NCBI RefSeq assembly: GCF_004331465.1
Contig: NZ_SJKB01000010.1
Location: forward strand, 124,001 to 188,000
Origin: Kribbella pittospori
GTDB taxonomy: Bacteria > Actinomycetota > Actinomycetes > Propionibacteriales > Kribbellaceae
Reading direction: 5' to 3'
Length of the DNA stretch: 64,000 nt
Shown: one piece after another, positions 52,777 through 61,557 of the stretch
Numbering within the stretch: the first letter of the stretch is position 1
Layout: every line of letters starts with the position of its first letter
Notes under the pieces: generated by a model
Told to the model about the DNA's origin: nothing
Database searches by the model: none
Seen by the model: only the letters and a program-made list of their open reading frames with translations
Translations under genes and position numbers: made by a program

Positions 52777-53759
52777 CGGTTCGCGTTGCGGTAGTTGGTG
52801 CCGGGCGTTGGGGACGGCAGCACGCCCGGATCTTCTCCGGCCGGTCCGATTGTGAGCTGGTCGCGATCGCGGCGCGGACCCCATCGAGTGCGGCCGAACG
52901 GGCGGCGGAGTACCGGACAGCGCCGTACACGGATCTCGACGCGATGCTCAAGGAGACGCGGCCCGACCTCGTCACGGTCTGCCTGCCCAACGAGGAGCAC
53001 TTCGAGCCGACGCTCGCGCTGATCGACGCCGGCGCGAATCTGCTGGTGGAGAAGCCGCTGGTCTTTGACCTGGCCGAGGCGGACGAACTCCTGCGGCGGG
53101 CCGAGGACCGCGGGATCTTCTTCGGGATCAACTTCAACCACCGGTACGCCGAGCCCGTCGTCCGTGCGCAGCGGGCGATCCAGGACGGCGTACTCGGTGA
53201 GCTGGTCTTCCTCACCTGGCGGTTCGGTGGCGAGGCGAACTATGGGGATTCGCCGCATGCGAACCTGATCGAGACGCAGTGCCACGGGTTCGACATGCTC
53301 GAGCATCTTGGTGGGCCGATCCGGTCGATCGCGGCGCAGATGACTCGAAAGACGTACGGGGCGTACAGCACGGTGGCGCTGGCGCTCGGATTCGAGAACG
53401 ATGCCGTCGGCACCATTCTCGGCAGCTACGACTCGTCGTACGCCTATCCCGAGACGCACCTGGTCGAGGTCAACGGGACGGGCGGTCGGCTCACGATCCA
53501 CGACACCGTACGACGTCTCACGCTGTCGCGGGCCGGGGACGAGACGACCAGTGTCTGGGAGGCCGGCTACTTCAACGACGAGGCCCGCTCGTTCCACGGC
53601 ACCTTCGACCGGCACGTCGACCACATCATCACCGCCCTCCAAACCGGCGCCCCACCCCCCATCCCCGCCACCGCAGGCCGCCGAGCCCTCCAACTAGCCC
53701 AAACCGCCATCGCCTCCTTCGAACGAGGCAGCCGGGTGAACGTAGAAGAGTTCGCCTGA
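52773..53759 (+). CDS. Gfo/Idh/MocA family oxidoreductase
   Basis: A 328-residue NAD(P)-dependent sugar oxidoreductase: Rossmann AVVGAGRWGRQHARIF, the E-K-P-L motif with the catalytic Lys, GINFNHRYAEPVVRAQRAI and the D-M-L-E-H segment holding the catalytic His region. It is coupled to the upstream dehydrogenase through ATGA. Likely role: oxidation or epimerisation of a cyclic polyol or sugar in a three-gene pathway. Substrate unknown. Confidence 0.92.
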   Translation: MTVRVAVVGAGRWGRQHARIFSGRSDCELVAIAARTPSSAAERAAEYRTAPYTDLDAMLKETRPDLVTVCLPNEEHFEPTLALIDAGANLLVEKPLVFDLAEADELLRRAEDRGIFFGINFNHRYAEPVVRAQRAIQDGVLGELVFLTWRFGGEANYGDSPHANLIETQCHGFDMLEHLGGPIRSIAAQMTRKTYGAYSTVALALGFENDAVGTILGSYDSSYAYPETHLVEVNGTGGRLTIHDTVRRLTLSRAGDETTSVWEAGYFNDEARSFHGTFDRHVDHIITALQTGAPPPIPATAGRRALQLAQTAIASFERGSRVNVEEFA

Positions 53760-53767
53760 ATCGGCCA

Positions 53768-54290
53768 CCGCCTTCGGCGGGAGCCGCAGACTCGCATCCT
53801 GTGCTGGCGTGCTCGGCGGGACCACCCGGACACCGGGTAGAAAGGACACCACCTTCGGCGGCGACAGTTCTCATGCCGCCTCCGGCGGGACTCGCGAACC
53901 CGCATCAGGTGTGTGCGTACTCGGCGGAAACACTCAGCACGGCGCGAATGGACACCGCCTTCGGCGGCGGCTGTTCTGTTGCCCGCCTCCGGCGGGTGCC
54001 GCGAGATCGTCGTGCGTGCTGCCGTGGTCGGCTGAGGAATCTGGTCACCGGTGGAATAAGACACCGCCTTCGGCGGAGGCGGTTCGACCACCGCCTTCGG
54101 CGGAGGCGGTTCGACTACTGGCTTCGGCGGGAGCCGCGGACTCGAGTCGCGTGCTGCTGTGATTCGGCTAGATCCTCGGACTCGTATGGGGGTAGCCGTG
54201 GTCGGGGGGAACACCCGGACACCGGGTGATGATCTGGTGGGACGCGATGTCGGCGAGGATCCCGCCGTTTGGACATCGCCTTCGGCGGCA
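53768..54290 (+). repeat. Imperfect ~107-bp tandem repeats with CCGCCTTCGGCGG hairpins
   Basis: Four degenerate units begin near 53768, 53875, 53982 and 54118. Each has a CCGCC-TTC/TCC-GGCGG hairpin, a GCCGCrGACTCG-like segment, a GTGCTG segment and a GGACACC segment before the next hairpin. CCGCCTTCGGCGG is exact at 53768, 53955, 54064 and 54091; the last two form a 27-bp tandem pair. CACCCGGACACCGGGT occurs near 53823 and 54212. I see no gene in 53760-54609. Confidence 0.8.
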
Positions 54291-54319
54291 CCCCAGACGG
54301 CCAATCGGGCCGTCTGGGG
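54291..54319 (+). terminator. Strong hairpin upstream of HNH gene
   Basis: CCCCAGACGGCC and GGCCGTCTGGGG form a perfect 12-bp stem with a five-base loop, at the end of the repeat cluster. It may terminate readthrough from the Gfo/Idh operon. Confidence 0.65.
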
Positions 54320-54609
54320 TCGATGTTCAAACAGCGGAGGTTGCGGATCGGCGGCGACCAGCGGATGCGCGGCTCGCGATTCGACCGGACAGAGCACACC
54401 CGTCATGGAGTTGCTCACCGAGTGCAGTGCTCCTTTCCCGACAACGCCGACCTGGTGGTCGCCCTGCTAGTCGTTGCTCGAAGCAAATATCTGGGACTCG
54501 ATTGTCCACAGGACGCTTGGCTGTGGATAACCTCATGTCCCGAGATCCCTTGAGAACAAGGGGTTCTCGGCTTTGGAAACTGTCGGTGGGCCAGTCTAGA
54601 GTTCTTGAC

Positions 54610-56874
54610 ATGGAGATCCTCGGCGAACGACCCGCCTGGTCGATGAGCGACAGCGAGAAGCTGTCGACTCTCGACGCGGTGATCGCCGAAGTGGCCCGGC
54701 TGGAGACCATCAAATGGCAGCTGATCGCGAGCCTCGACCACTCCGGCTACGCCAAGGACCTCGGCGCCGGCGACACCGCCCGCATGCTGACCCACCGCTA
54801 CCGCATCGACACCACCCAAGCCCACCGAGACGTCCGCGCCGCCACCCGACTCACCAGCCACCCCGCCACCACCGCCGCCCTCCCCGGCCCCAGCCACCCC
54901 TTCCCCAACCCAGCCACCGCCGACCCCGCTGCGCCCGAGACAGAGGCTCTCAGCGACCCGGACGCCCCCACGGCCGGCGCCTGGCGCGTCCATCCCGCGC
55001 AAGCCGAGGCCATCCTGTCGATCCTGGCCAGGGTCCCCTCGACGGTGCCGGCCGACGACATCGAGTTCGCCGAACGGCAACTGATCAACCTGGCCGCTAC
55101 CCACACGCCGTCGGAGCTACGCCGCGCGGGCAAGAAGATCCGCGACATCCTCGACCCCGACGGCCCCGAACCGGACGAACAGGCCGCCTACACCCGCGAA
55201 TCCCTCACCCTGAAACCCGCCGACCGCGGCGTCACCTTCCGCGGCTACCTCGCCAACGAAAACGCCGAACTCCTCCGCACCCTCATCCACGCCCACGCCC
55301 GACCCCACAAGACAATCGACGGTGAGCTAGACCCGCGCCCCCGCGACAAGCGCCAAGCCGACGCCCTCACCACCATCCTCAATACCGCCACGACCACCCA
55401 CCTAGCCACCGGCCCCGCACGCCACAGCCGCACGCCCGCTCAACCCACCATGGCCGCTGACACCGGAGCTGGCACTAGCCACACGTCGAGCGCGCCAACC
55501 GCCGCCCACCTGACAGGCGGCGCCGCACGCCACAGTCGTACGTCCGCTCAACCCACCACAGCCGCCGAAACCGGAGCTGGCACTAGCCACACGTCGAGCG
55601 CGCCAACCGCCCCCGGCACCGCGGCGAGCAGCGCCATCACGCCGGGTGCCGAGACGACCGCCAGCACACGCACGTTCGCCACCAGCCGTGCCACGACCGC
55701 GGGCACCGCCGGGATCCCGACCGGCTCGGTCAGCTCCAGCTCGGACGGCGGCGCGACCGGCCCCGCCCAAGACACGCTCCCCGGCACCAGTGACCTGCGC
55801 CGACCCATCGGATCCGTTGCATCGATGGCCGGGGACGGTGATAGCTCGGGTGTGGATGGCGGTGCGGGAGTAGACGGTGGTGCGGGTGTGGATGGTGGGT
55901 TCGTGCCGGGGTTCGGCCCGAAGGCACAAATCAGCGTCACCATCGACTTCAACGACCTGCGAGCCGCAACCGCAAACGCGACCGGCGCCCTGGTCTTCGG
56001 CGACAACCTGTCCGCCGGGACCATCCGCCGCCTGGCCTGCGATGCCGAAATCGTCCCGATCGTGCTCGGCTCCAAGTCACAACCCCTCGACGTCGGCACC
56101 AGCCAACGCCTCGTCACCCGACCAATGCGCCGCGCCCTGAACGCCCGCGACAAAGGCTGCGTCGTCTGCGGCGCCCCACCCATCCAATGCGAAGCCCATC
56201 ATGTCGTGCCCTGGCTAGACGGTGGCGTGACCGCCGTGTCCAACCTGGCACTGCTCTGCAAACGCCACCACAACGACCTACACTCCGGCCACTGGCACAT
56301 CCGCATCATCGGCGGCGTAGTCCGCGTCACCCGCCCCACCTGGACTACCCCCACCACGATCCCACCAGGCCGATACCGACCACCCGCCGCGCCCTCAAGT
56401 CACCACACCCCACCCTCACCCGCACGCGTCGACCCATGGACCGACAAGCCACGCTCTGGTGATGCTGATGGCACGAGGCCTGGCGGCTGCCCCGAGCCCA
56501 CCGCACACATGTCCCCACCCCCTCCACTCACGCCCCCACCCTTCGACCCCTGGAACGACGGTCCCGAGCGCGCCGCACACACGCCCACACCAACTGCCCC
56601 CTCGCCCCTACCTTTCGACCCCTGGAACGACATGCGCCGCCCTGGTGATGCTGATGAGACGGGGTCTGGCGGCTGCACCGAGCCCGCCGTACACACGTCC
56701 CCGCCCTCTCCACTCACGCCCGCCGTACCCTCACCCTTCGACCCCTGGAACGACGGCCCCGAACCCGACGTACACACGTCCACCCCACCTCCACCGACGC
56801 CCGCCGTACCCCCACCCTTCGATCCGTGGGCCGACGACGCCTGCGCAGCAGTCGACGCCCAGCTCCCTGCGTGA
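54610..56874 (+). CDS. DUF222/13E12-type HNH endonuclease-like protein with C-terminal FDPWND repeats
   Basis: A 754-residue protein, longer than usual for the family. The N-terminal DUF222 domain (SEKLSTLDAVIAEVARLETI, then AHRDVRAATRL) is followed by a Thr/Ser/Ala-rich insert (about 265-435). The HNH motif is RDKGCVVCGAPPIQCEAHHV with H530/H531, then VSNLALLCKRHHNDLHSGHW. The last ~150 residues carry at least three P-F-D-P-W-N-D units in Pro-rich sequence. ATG 54610 is chosen because DUF222 begins there; TTGGAA and TAGAGT 18 bases apart lie just upstream, hinting at a near-leaderless transcript. Such genes are repeated in actinobacterial genomes; function is uncertain. Confidence 0.88.
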   Translation: MEILGERPAWSMSDSEKLSTLDAVIAEVARLETIKWQLIASLDHSGYAKDLGAGDTARMLTHRYRIDTTQAHRDVRAATRLTSHPATTAALPGPSHPFPNPATADPAAPETEALSDPDAPTAGAWRVHPAQAEAILSILARVPSTVPADDIEFAERQLINLAATHTPSELRRAGKKIRDILDPDGPEPDEQAAYTRESLTLKPADRGVTFRGYLANENAELLRTLIHAHARPHKTIDGELDPRPRDKRQADALTTILNTATTTHLATGPARHSRTPAQPTMAADTGAGTSHTSSAPTAAHLTGGAARHSRTSAQPTTAAETGAGTSHTSSAPTAPGTAASSAITPGAETTASTRTFATSRATTAGTAGIPTGSVSSSSDGGATGPAQDTLPGTSDLRRPIGSVASMAGDGDSSGVDGGAGVDGGAGVDGGFVPGFGPKAQISVTIDFNDLRAATANATGALVFGDNLSAGTIRRLACDAEIVPIVLGSKSQPLDVGTSQRLVTRPMRRALNARDKGCVVCGAPPIQCEAHHVVPWLDGGVTAVSNLALLCKRHHNDLHSGHWHIRIIGGVVRVTRPTWTTPTTIPPGRYRPPAAPSSHHTPPSPARVDPWTDKPRSGDADGTRPGGCPEPTAHMSPPPPLTPPPFDPWNDGPERAAHTPTPTAPSPLPFDPWNDMRRPGDADETGSGGCTEPAVHTSPPSPLTPAVPSPFDPWNDGPEPDVHTSTPPPPTPAVPPPFDPWADDACAAVDAQLPA

Positions 56875-56942
56875 AACATCAAGGCTGTGCCGATGGTGAT
56901 GTAGTTGCTGAGAGCAAGCACATCTGGCGGGTGGGGCAGCAC

Positions 56943-57356
56943 TCACCAGAAGTCCTCGAGTCTGCCGACGCGCGGGCGTAGTCGTCGGGCGTCGCGGTTC
57001 GGCAGGTGCCGTTCCGCGATGAGCAGAACCTCGATGACCTTGTGGACCTCAGATATCGGGGTGCAACAGCCGTAGAGACCGCATCCTTCGTACCGGGGAT
57101 CGAAGTCGGGTCGATGCGGGTGACGAACGTAGCTCTCCCAACGTTCGAGGGCGCCGGCAACAGCCCCCAACCACAGGCGCGTGTTCTCGAGCCGAGCTAA
57201 CACCACCCGCCCGTGCGCAGACAGCCCAGCAAACTCGGACGTCTCGCTGATCATCGGACCATACGTTCTGGTCCGCAGTCGCGCAGCAGAAACCGCGCGC
57301 AGTTCAACCGGACGCCTACGCGGCATCCGCCTTGCTGTTGCTAGCCATAGCCGCAT
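56943..57356 (-). CDS. Conserved-looking hypothetical protein
   Basis: A 137-residue basic protein with R-T-Y-G-P-M-I-S-E, W-L-G-A-V-A-G-A-L-E-R-W, a Y-E-G-C-G-L-Y-G-C-C motif and a C-terminal helix (ISEVHKVIEVLLIAERHLPN). The C-x3-G-C-C cluster is unusual in a soluble protein. No family recognised. ATG 57356 follows a GGTGGG-like site; a GTG at 57371 would add five residues. It lies beside transposase debris, so it may be part of an accessory insertion. Confidence 0.6.
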   Translation of the reverse strand: MRLWLATARRMPRRRPVELRAVSAARLRTRTYGPMISETSEFAGLSAHGRVVLARLENTRLWLGAVAGALERWESYVRHPHRPDFDPRYEGCGLYGCCTPISEVHKVIEVLLIAERHLPNRDARRLRPRVGRLEDFW

Positions 57357-57699
57357 CTTCCCACCCACCACTTAAGCGAGTCAGGGAGTTGACCGCCACC
57401 CGAGCCCCCGCGGTTGTCTCCCATGGTGGGGAGCAGGTGGGCAACGTTCCTGGACGCGTGTCAGGCCGGGAAACGCGCCTACTTCAACCGAGCTGGCGCT
57501 GCTTAATCGTCTCCGAACATTCGCTGATCGGCTGGCATCACCCCGAGTTCCCGCTGGTGCGACCCGTACGCCAATCCCCGTGACCACAGTTGCCTAGCGG
57601 ATGGCGCCTGCCTCGCGTCCGACCGTGCGCAACGAAGGAGCGCGCAGGCCACCGTTCGGCCACCGGTAAGGCCGGACGATACCCCCGCCGTACGCGGCA

Positions 57700-58190
57700 T
57701 CAGCCTGCTAGGAAGGCTCGAGCGGGTCGGAGTGGGAAGATCGCGCCGGATTGGACGCGGCCGGCGTGGGTGGCCATCCGGAAATCGTCGATCGCCAGAC
57801 TTGTGTGGAGGTGGTTGGCCGGTCTCGACGGCCAGGCCGATCGCGACCGACACCGGAAGGGTGTCGCCAGCCGATGACTCTCTGGGTGGCTAGGTCGATC
57901 AGGGTGGGCAGATACAGCCAGCAGTGTCCGGTGTGCAGGCCGGTGATGTCGCCAACCAGCCGCTCACCCGCTACGCAACTGTCCGGGCGAAGTCGGGCTC
58001 GAGCAGGTCGGGTGAGTGGACCGATTGTTCGCCGGGGTGCATTGGTAGTTACGTGGCTGCCTTGCCCTCAGCCGATGGTGCGCATCAGGTCCGAGACCAG
58101 CGCGACGCTGTACTCATGCCCGTCGCGGATGAGTTGGGTCGCGACCCGCCGGCATCCGAGGGTCTGCTGAGAGCTGTACGGGCAGGCGGC
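57700..58190 (-). pseudogene. IS3-family transposase (orfB) remnant
   Basis: On the minus strand, broken frames read in order C-R-R-V-A-T-Q-L-I-R-D-G-H-E-Y-S-V (HTH_21), P-D-L-L-E-P-D-F, R-L-V-G-D-I-T-G-L-H-T-G and W-L-Y-L-P-T-L-I-D-L-A-T-Q-R-V-I-G-W (integrase core with first Asp), and G-A-I-F-H-S-D (second Asp). At least two frame changes and several stops separate them, and the start is replaced by the 29-bp repeat array. No terminal repeats identified. The element is dead. Confidence 0.8.
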
Positions 58191-58191
58191 G

Positions 58192-58330
58192 ACTGCCGCC
58201 GGAGGCGGCCAGACAGAGCAGTCGCCGCCGGAGGTGGCCGGACAGGGCAGTCGCCGCCGGAGGTGGCCGGACAGGGCAGTCGCCGGCGGAGGTGGCCAAG
58301 CAGAACAGTCGCCGCCAAGGGGGTGTCCTG
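58192..58330 (+). repeat. 29-bp tandem repeat, about 4.7 copies
   Basis: Units start at 58192, 58221, 58250, 58279 and 58308 with exact 29-base period; the unit begins GTCGCCGCCGGAGGTGGCCG and ends GACAGGGCA. Copies 2 and 3 are identical. It lies between the IS3 remnant and the stop of the S9 peptidase. There are no spacers, so it is not CRISPR. Confidence 0.9.
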
Positions 58331-58358
58331 TCTGAATGGCCACCTGGGTGGTCGCCGG

Positions 58359-60635
58359 TTAGGCGAAGACGTCGGCTAGTAGGTCTGGGGTGAGGGTTAT
58401 GGGGGCGGGGCGGTAGGTGGGTGGCTGGGTGCCGGTTAGTTCGCGGATCAGGAAGTCCCAGGAGTGTTTGCGGACGTAGGTGAGGCAGTCGATCAGGGTG
58501 TGTTCGGCTCCGGGGACGATGAGGAGTTCGAAGTCCTTGTCTGCGGCAACTAGTCGGTCGGCCAGGCGGAGGGTGTGGTGTGGGTGGACCTGGTCGTCCA
58601 TCTCGCCGTGGATGAGGAGGAGCTTGCCCGCCAAGCGGTCCGCGAGGTCCACGTTCGAGGCAGCAGCCCAAGCCTCGGGGTTGTCGGCACCGTCGTACGT
58701 CTCCGCGAAGCCCAGGTTGAAGTAGCGGAGGTCGTGCGAACCGGACATGGCGACGCCGGCCTTGTACACCTCGGGGAAGTCCAGCATCGCCCGCGCGGCC
58801 GCGAACCCGCCGCCGGAGTGACCGAACACACCAACCCGATCCAGGTCCATCCACGGCCGGGTCGCGGCCAGCTGCTGCAGCGCCGCGACATGGTCGGCCA
58901 GCGAGCCTGCTTCGGCCAAGTGACCGTACGACGCATCATGGAAGGACTTGCTGCGACCAGGAGTGCCACGTCCGTCCAGCGCGATCACCACGAAGCCGAG
59001 CGCCGCAAGGGGTTCGGCGTCAAGGCCTATCCCGCCGGGGTCGAAGCTCGGCGCAACCCGGTTGACCTGCGGGCCTGGGTAGAGGGTGTCCACCACCGGA
59101 TAATGCTGCGCGGGGTCGAACCCGCGCGGCCGGTACAGCACGCCGTACACGGACGTCACCCCGTCGGCCGCCTTGATGCAGAACCGTTCCGGCGCCGTCC
59201 AACCGGTGGAGGTGAGCTTGCTGATGTCGGCGCGCTCCAGCTCGACCACCACGCGCCCGGTCCAGTCAAGAACGCGCGACACCGGAGCGACGTCGACCGT
59301 CGAGGCAGAGTCGATGAAGTACGCTGGGTTGGGCGCCGGCGTGACGACGTGGTCCAGCTCGTCGTCGGTGACCTTGGCAAATCCGGTGCCGTCCAGTCCG
59401 ACGCGGCACACCGTACGCCGGTACGGATCGTCGTCGACCAGCCCGGACGCAACGAAGTACACCACTCGCTCGGCCTCGTCGACGCGCAGGATCTGCCGCA
59501 CCGCCCACTGTCCGGTGGTGACCTGCCCCAGCAGTTCGCCGGAGAGCAGGTCGTAGCGGTACAGGTGACCCCAGCCGTCCCGCTGCGAATACCACAGCAC
59601 CTCGTCGGCCAGCACCTGCACGATCGGCGGCTCGAACAGCCACTGGTTGGGTTCGACGCGAGTGTCCCCGGTCTCGCTGAGCACAGTGGTGACCGCACCG
59701 GTGGTCGGGTCCAGCCGGTACAGGGAGAGAGTGCGCAGGTCGCGGGGTCGGTCGAGGTAGTACACCGCCGAGCCGTCCGGAGCCCACCACGCCCACTTGG
59801 CCATGATCGGCGACACCTGCGGCATCAGCAGCGGCTCGGTCTGCGCACGGACAACGGTGCCTTCGGCAACGTTCAGCACGACCAGCTCTGCTTGCGGCAT
59901 GTGCTCGTCGCCGGGATACGCGTACCGCTGGGTGTGCAGGACCGGTGCGCTGCCATCGGCGGGCCTGGCCTCCACGAGGTGGGTCTGCCGGACGTTGCGC
60001 TCATCGGTCCGATGCGCCAGCACCTTCGACGAGTCTGGCGACCAGGCCACCGCGGGCGGCATGTACGGCAGACCGATCTTGCGCAGCAGGGTGCTGTTGC
60101 CCGTGCTGGCCGGGCCGGCGCCGTACTGGTAGTCGGGCTCGCCGTCGGTGGTCAGCGCCCACTCGCGCCCATCGGACAGCGAGCGCGCCCACAGGTCGTG
60201 CCCGCGCCGGGACACCGCGACCTTGTTGTCGGGCGACGGCACCTCCAGCGGGTTGCCCGGCGGCGTGAACACGGCCCGCTCGCAGGTGTAGGTGTCCAGG
60301 CTGCAGCGCCAGTACTCGCCGAAGGCGTCGAACTCGACGGAGTTCCCTGTGAGCGCGATGCCCATGAACGGAAGGGACTCAGGGTCGACGTCTCGACCGG
60401 AGACGGAGGTCAGCGCGGCGGCGAGACGGGCGTGGTCGAAGGCCGGTTCGCGAGTGCCTGCGGTCGGGTCGACCAGGACGAACCGCTTGCCGGCGCCGTT
60501 GCTCACGGCGTACCAGAACCGGGCGCCTCCGTCGATCCACTGCGGCCTGACCTTGTCGCCGACGACGAGCTCGCCGGGGCGGGCGGGCCGGCGGAGGAGC
60601 TGCTCCGCGGCTTGGTAGTCCTGCGTGGTGGTCAT
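58359..60635 (-). CDS. S9 family peptidase (dipeptidyl-peptidase IV-like)
   Basis: A 758-residue serine peptidase. The N-terminal ~490 residues form a DPP4-type beta-propeller (VAWSPDSSKVLAHRTDERNV, WAPDGSAVYYLDRPRDL). The C-terminal alpha/beta hydrolase has S607 in GHSGGG, D680 in GEMDDQVHP and H712 in GAEHTL. No signal peptide is seen, so it is probably cytoplasmic and cleaves peptides, perhaps after Pro. AAGGAA precedes the start. It lies 31 bases after the DUF4097 gene, in one operon controlled by the divergent regulator. Confidence 0.93.
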   Translation of the reverse strand: MTTTQDYQAAEQLLRRPARPGELVVGDKVRPQWIDGGARFWYAVSNGAGKRFVLVDPTAGTREPAFDHARLAAALTSVSGRDVDPESLPFMGIALTGNSVEFDAFGEYWRCSLDTYTCERAVFTPPGNPLEVPSPDNKVAVSRRGHDLWARSLSDGREWALTTDGEPDYQYGAGPASTGNSTLLRKIGLPYMPPAVAWSPDSSKVLAHRTDERNVRQTHLVEARPADGSAPVLHTQRYAYPGDEHMPQAELVVLNVAEGTVVRAQTEPLLMPQVSPIMAKWAWWAPDGSAVYYLDRPRDLRTLSLYRLDPTTGAVTTVLSETGDTRVEPNQWLFEPPIVQVLADEVLWYSQRDGWGHLYRYDLLSGELLGQVTTGQWAVRQILRVDEAERVVYFVASGLVDDDPYRRTVCRVGLDGTGFAKVTDDELDHVVTPAPNPAYFIDSASTVDVAPVSRVLDWTGRVVVELERADISKLTSTGWTAPERFCIKAADGVTSVYGVLYRPRGFDPAQHYPVVDTLYPGPQVNRVAPSFDPGGIGLDAEPLAALGFVVIALDGRGTPGRSKSFHDASYGHLAEAGSLADHVAALQQLAATRPWMDLDRVGVFGHSGGGFAAARAMLDFPEVYKAGVAMSGSHDLRYFNLGFAETYDGADNPEAWAAASNVDLADRLAGKLLLIHGEMDDQVHPHHTLRLADRLVAADKDFELLIVPGAEHTLIDCLTYVRKHSWDFLIRELTGTQPPTYRPAPITLTPDLLADVFA

Positions 60636-60666
60636 TCTCTGGGTTCCTTGTCGGTGATCGGCGAGT

Positions 60667-61332
60667 TCAGAGGCTGTGGGCGGTGATGTCGCCCTGGGTG
60701 GTGGTGGCGTGGATGGTCAGGTCGGTCGCGTTGCCGGTGTTCTTGAGCGAGTTGTCGATCCGGCCGACGGTCGTGCCTGCGTCCAGGGAGGCGGAGACTC
60801 CGGCGGCGGTGCCGACCGACACATTGCCGACCTGGGTGCGCAGTACGACGTCGCCGCGGACGGCCTCGGCGATCGTGATGTCGCCCTTCGAGGTGGTGAT
60901 CTCCGCGGGGCCGTTGAGACGGCCGACCGACACGTCACCGGCTTGGGTGGCGATGCGGACGCTCGCGGCCTCGTCGATCTTGATCGGGCCGTGCGAGCTG
61001 TCGTACGTGACGTCGCCGAGGCGTCCGACGCCGCGGAACTCTGCGCTGGCCGCCTTGGCCTCGACGCCGGAACCGGCGGGCAGCTGGACGGTCACCTCGA
61101 TGGATCCGGAGCTGCCGAGGATCTGGGTGGTCGTCGGGGCCTCGATCCGCAGTACGCCGTCGGCGTACTCGACCGTGGTCTGCTCCGCGAGCTTCACGTC
61201 GCGGCTCTTCGAGGCGTTCACCGGACGGACGTCGACCGTGGAGTCGGAACGGTCGGCGGCGATGAACTGGACGCGTCCGGCGGGGATGTCGAGGACGGCG
61301 GAGATCGTGGTGGGGGTGTCGAACTTCTGCAT
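60667..61332 (-). CDS. DUF4097 beta-strand repeat protein
   Basis: A 221-residue protein made of repeating short beta strands (V-D-V-R-P, L-R-I-E-A-P, I-E-V-T-V-Q-L-P, V-R-I-A-T-Q-A-G-D-V-S, V-V-L-R-T-Q-V-G-N-V-S-V-G), the DUF4097 right-handed beta-helix-like pattern. No signal peptide or membrane helix. Function unknown; such proteins are often regulated with envelope-stress genes. AGGAGG precedes the ATG. It is divergent from the second HTH_38/MarR-like regulator and first in the operon with the S9 peptidase. Confidence 0.88.
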   Translation of the reverse strand: MQKFDTPTTISAVLDIPAGRVQFIAADRSDSTVDVRPVNASKSRDVKLAEQTTVEYADGVLRIEAPTTTQILGSSGSIEVTVQLPAGSGVEAKAASAEFRGVGRLGDVTYDSSHGPIKIDEAASVRIATQAGDVSVGRLNGPAEITTSKGDITIAEAVRGDVVLRTQVGNVSVGTAAGVSASLDAGTTVGRIDNSLKNTGNATDLTIHATTTQGDITAHSL

Positions 61333-61377
61333 CGCGCTGTCCTCCTGGACCGGTGGTTTCTGACACCGGAAACGCTA

Positions 61378-61500
61378 CGTTGCGTTTGAGAATCTGGCAA
61401 CGATATCGTTGCGCGGAGATCGCATCTATGCAGGTCATACGCCAAATATCGTTGCAACGGTTGTGTTTTTAACGCAACGTCTGCACGTGAAGTCGTTGCA
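61378..61500 (+). promoter_or_regulatory. Array of GTTGC operators between DUF4097 and HTH_38/MarR-like genes
   Basis: CGTTGCG (61378), the perfect palindrome GCAACGATATCGTTGC (61397-61412), CGTTGCAACG (61450-61459), CGCAACG (61473-61479) and CGTTGCA (61494-61500). Seven half-sites in about 120 bases are far more than chance suggests. The related regulator at 25153 has ATTGC half-sites in its own gap. Confidence 0.7.
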
Positions 61501-61557
61501 TTGGAAGGAGAGTGAACGCTATTGTGTCGGCGTCAGTGAATGTGAAGGGAGATCGTG

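Noticed and set aside
54226..54609. N-terminal extension of the HNH protein
   Set aside because: The extra frame runs through hairpin repeats and Arg-rich sequence with no domain; DUF222 starts at 54610.
58192..58330. CRISPR array
   Set aside because: The 29-base units are head to tail with no spacers, and there are no cas genes.
58575..60686. 703-codon plus-strand frame antisense to the S9 peptidase
   Set aside because: The minus strand carries the Ser-Asp-His triad and propeller blades; the plus frame has no family features.
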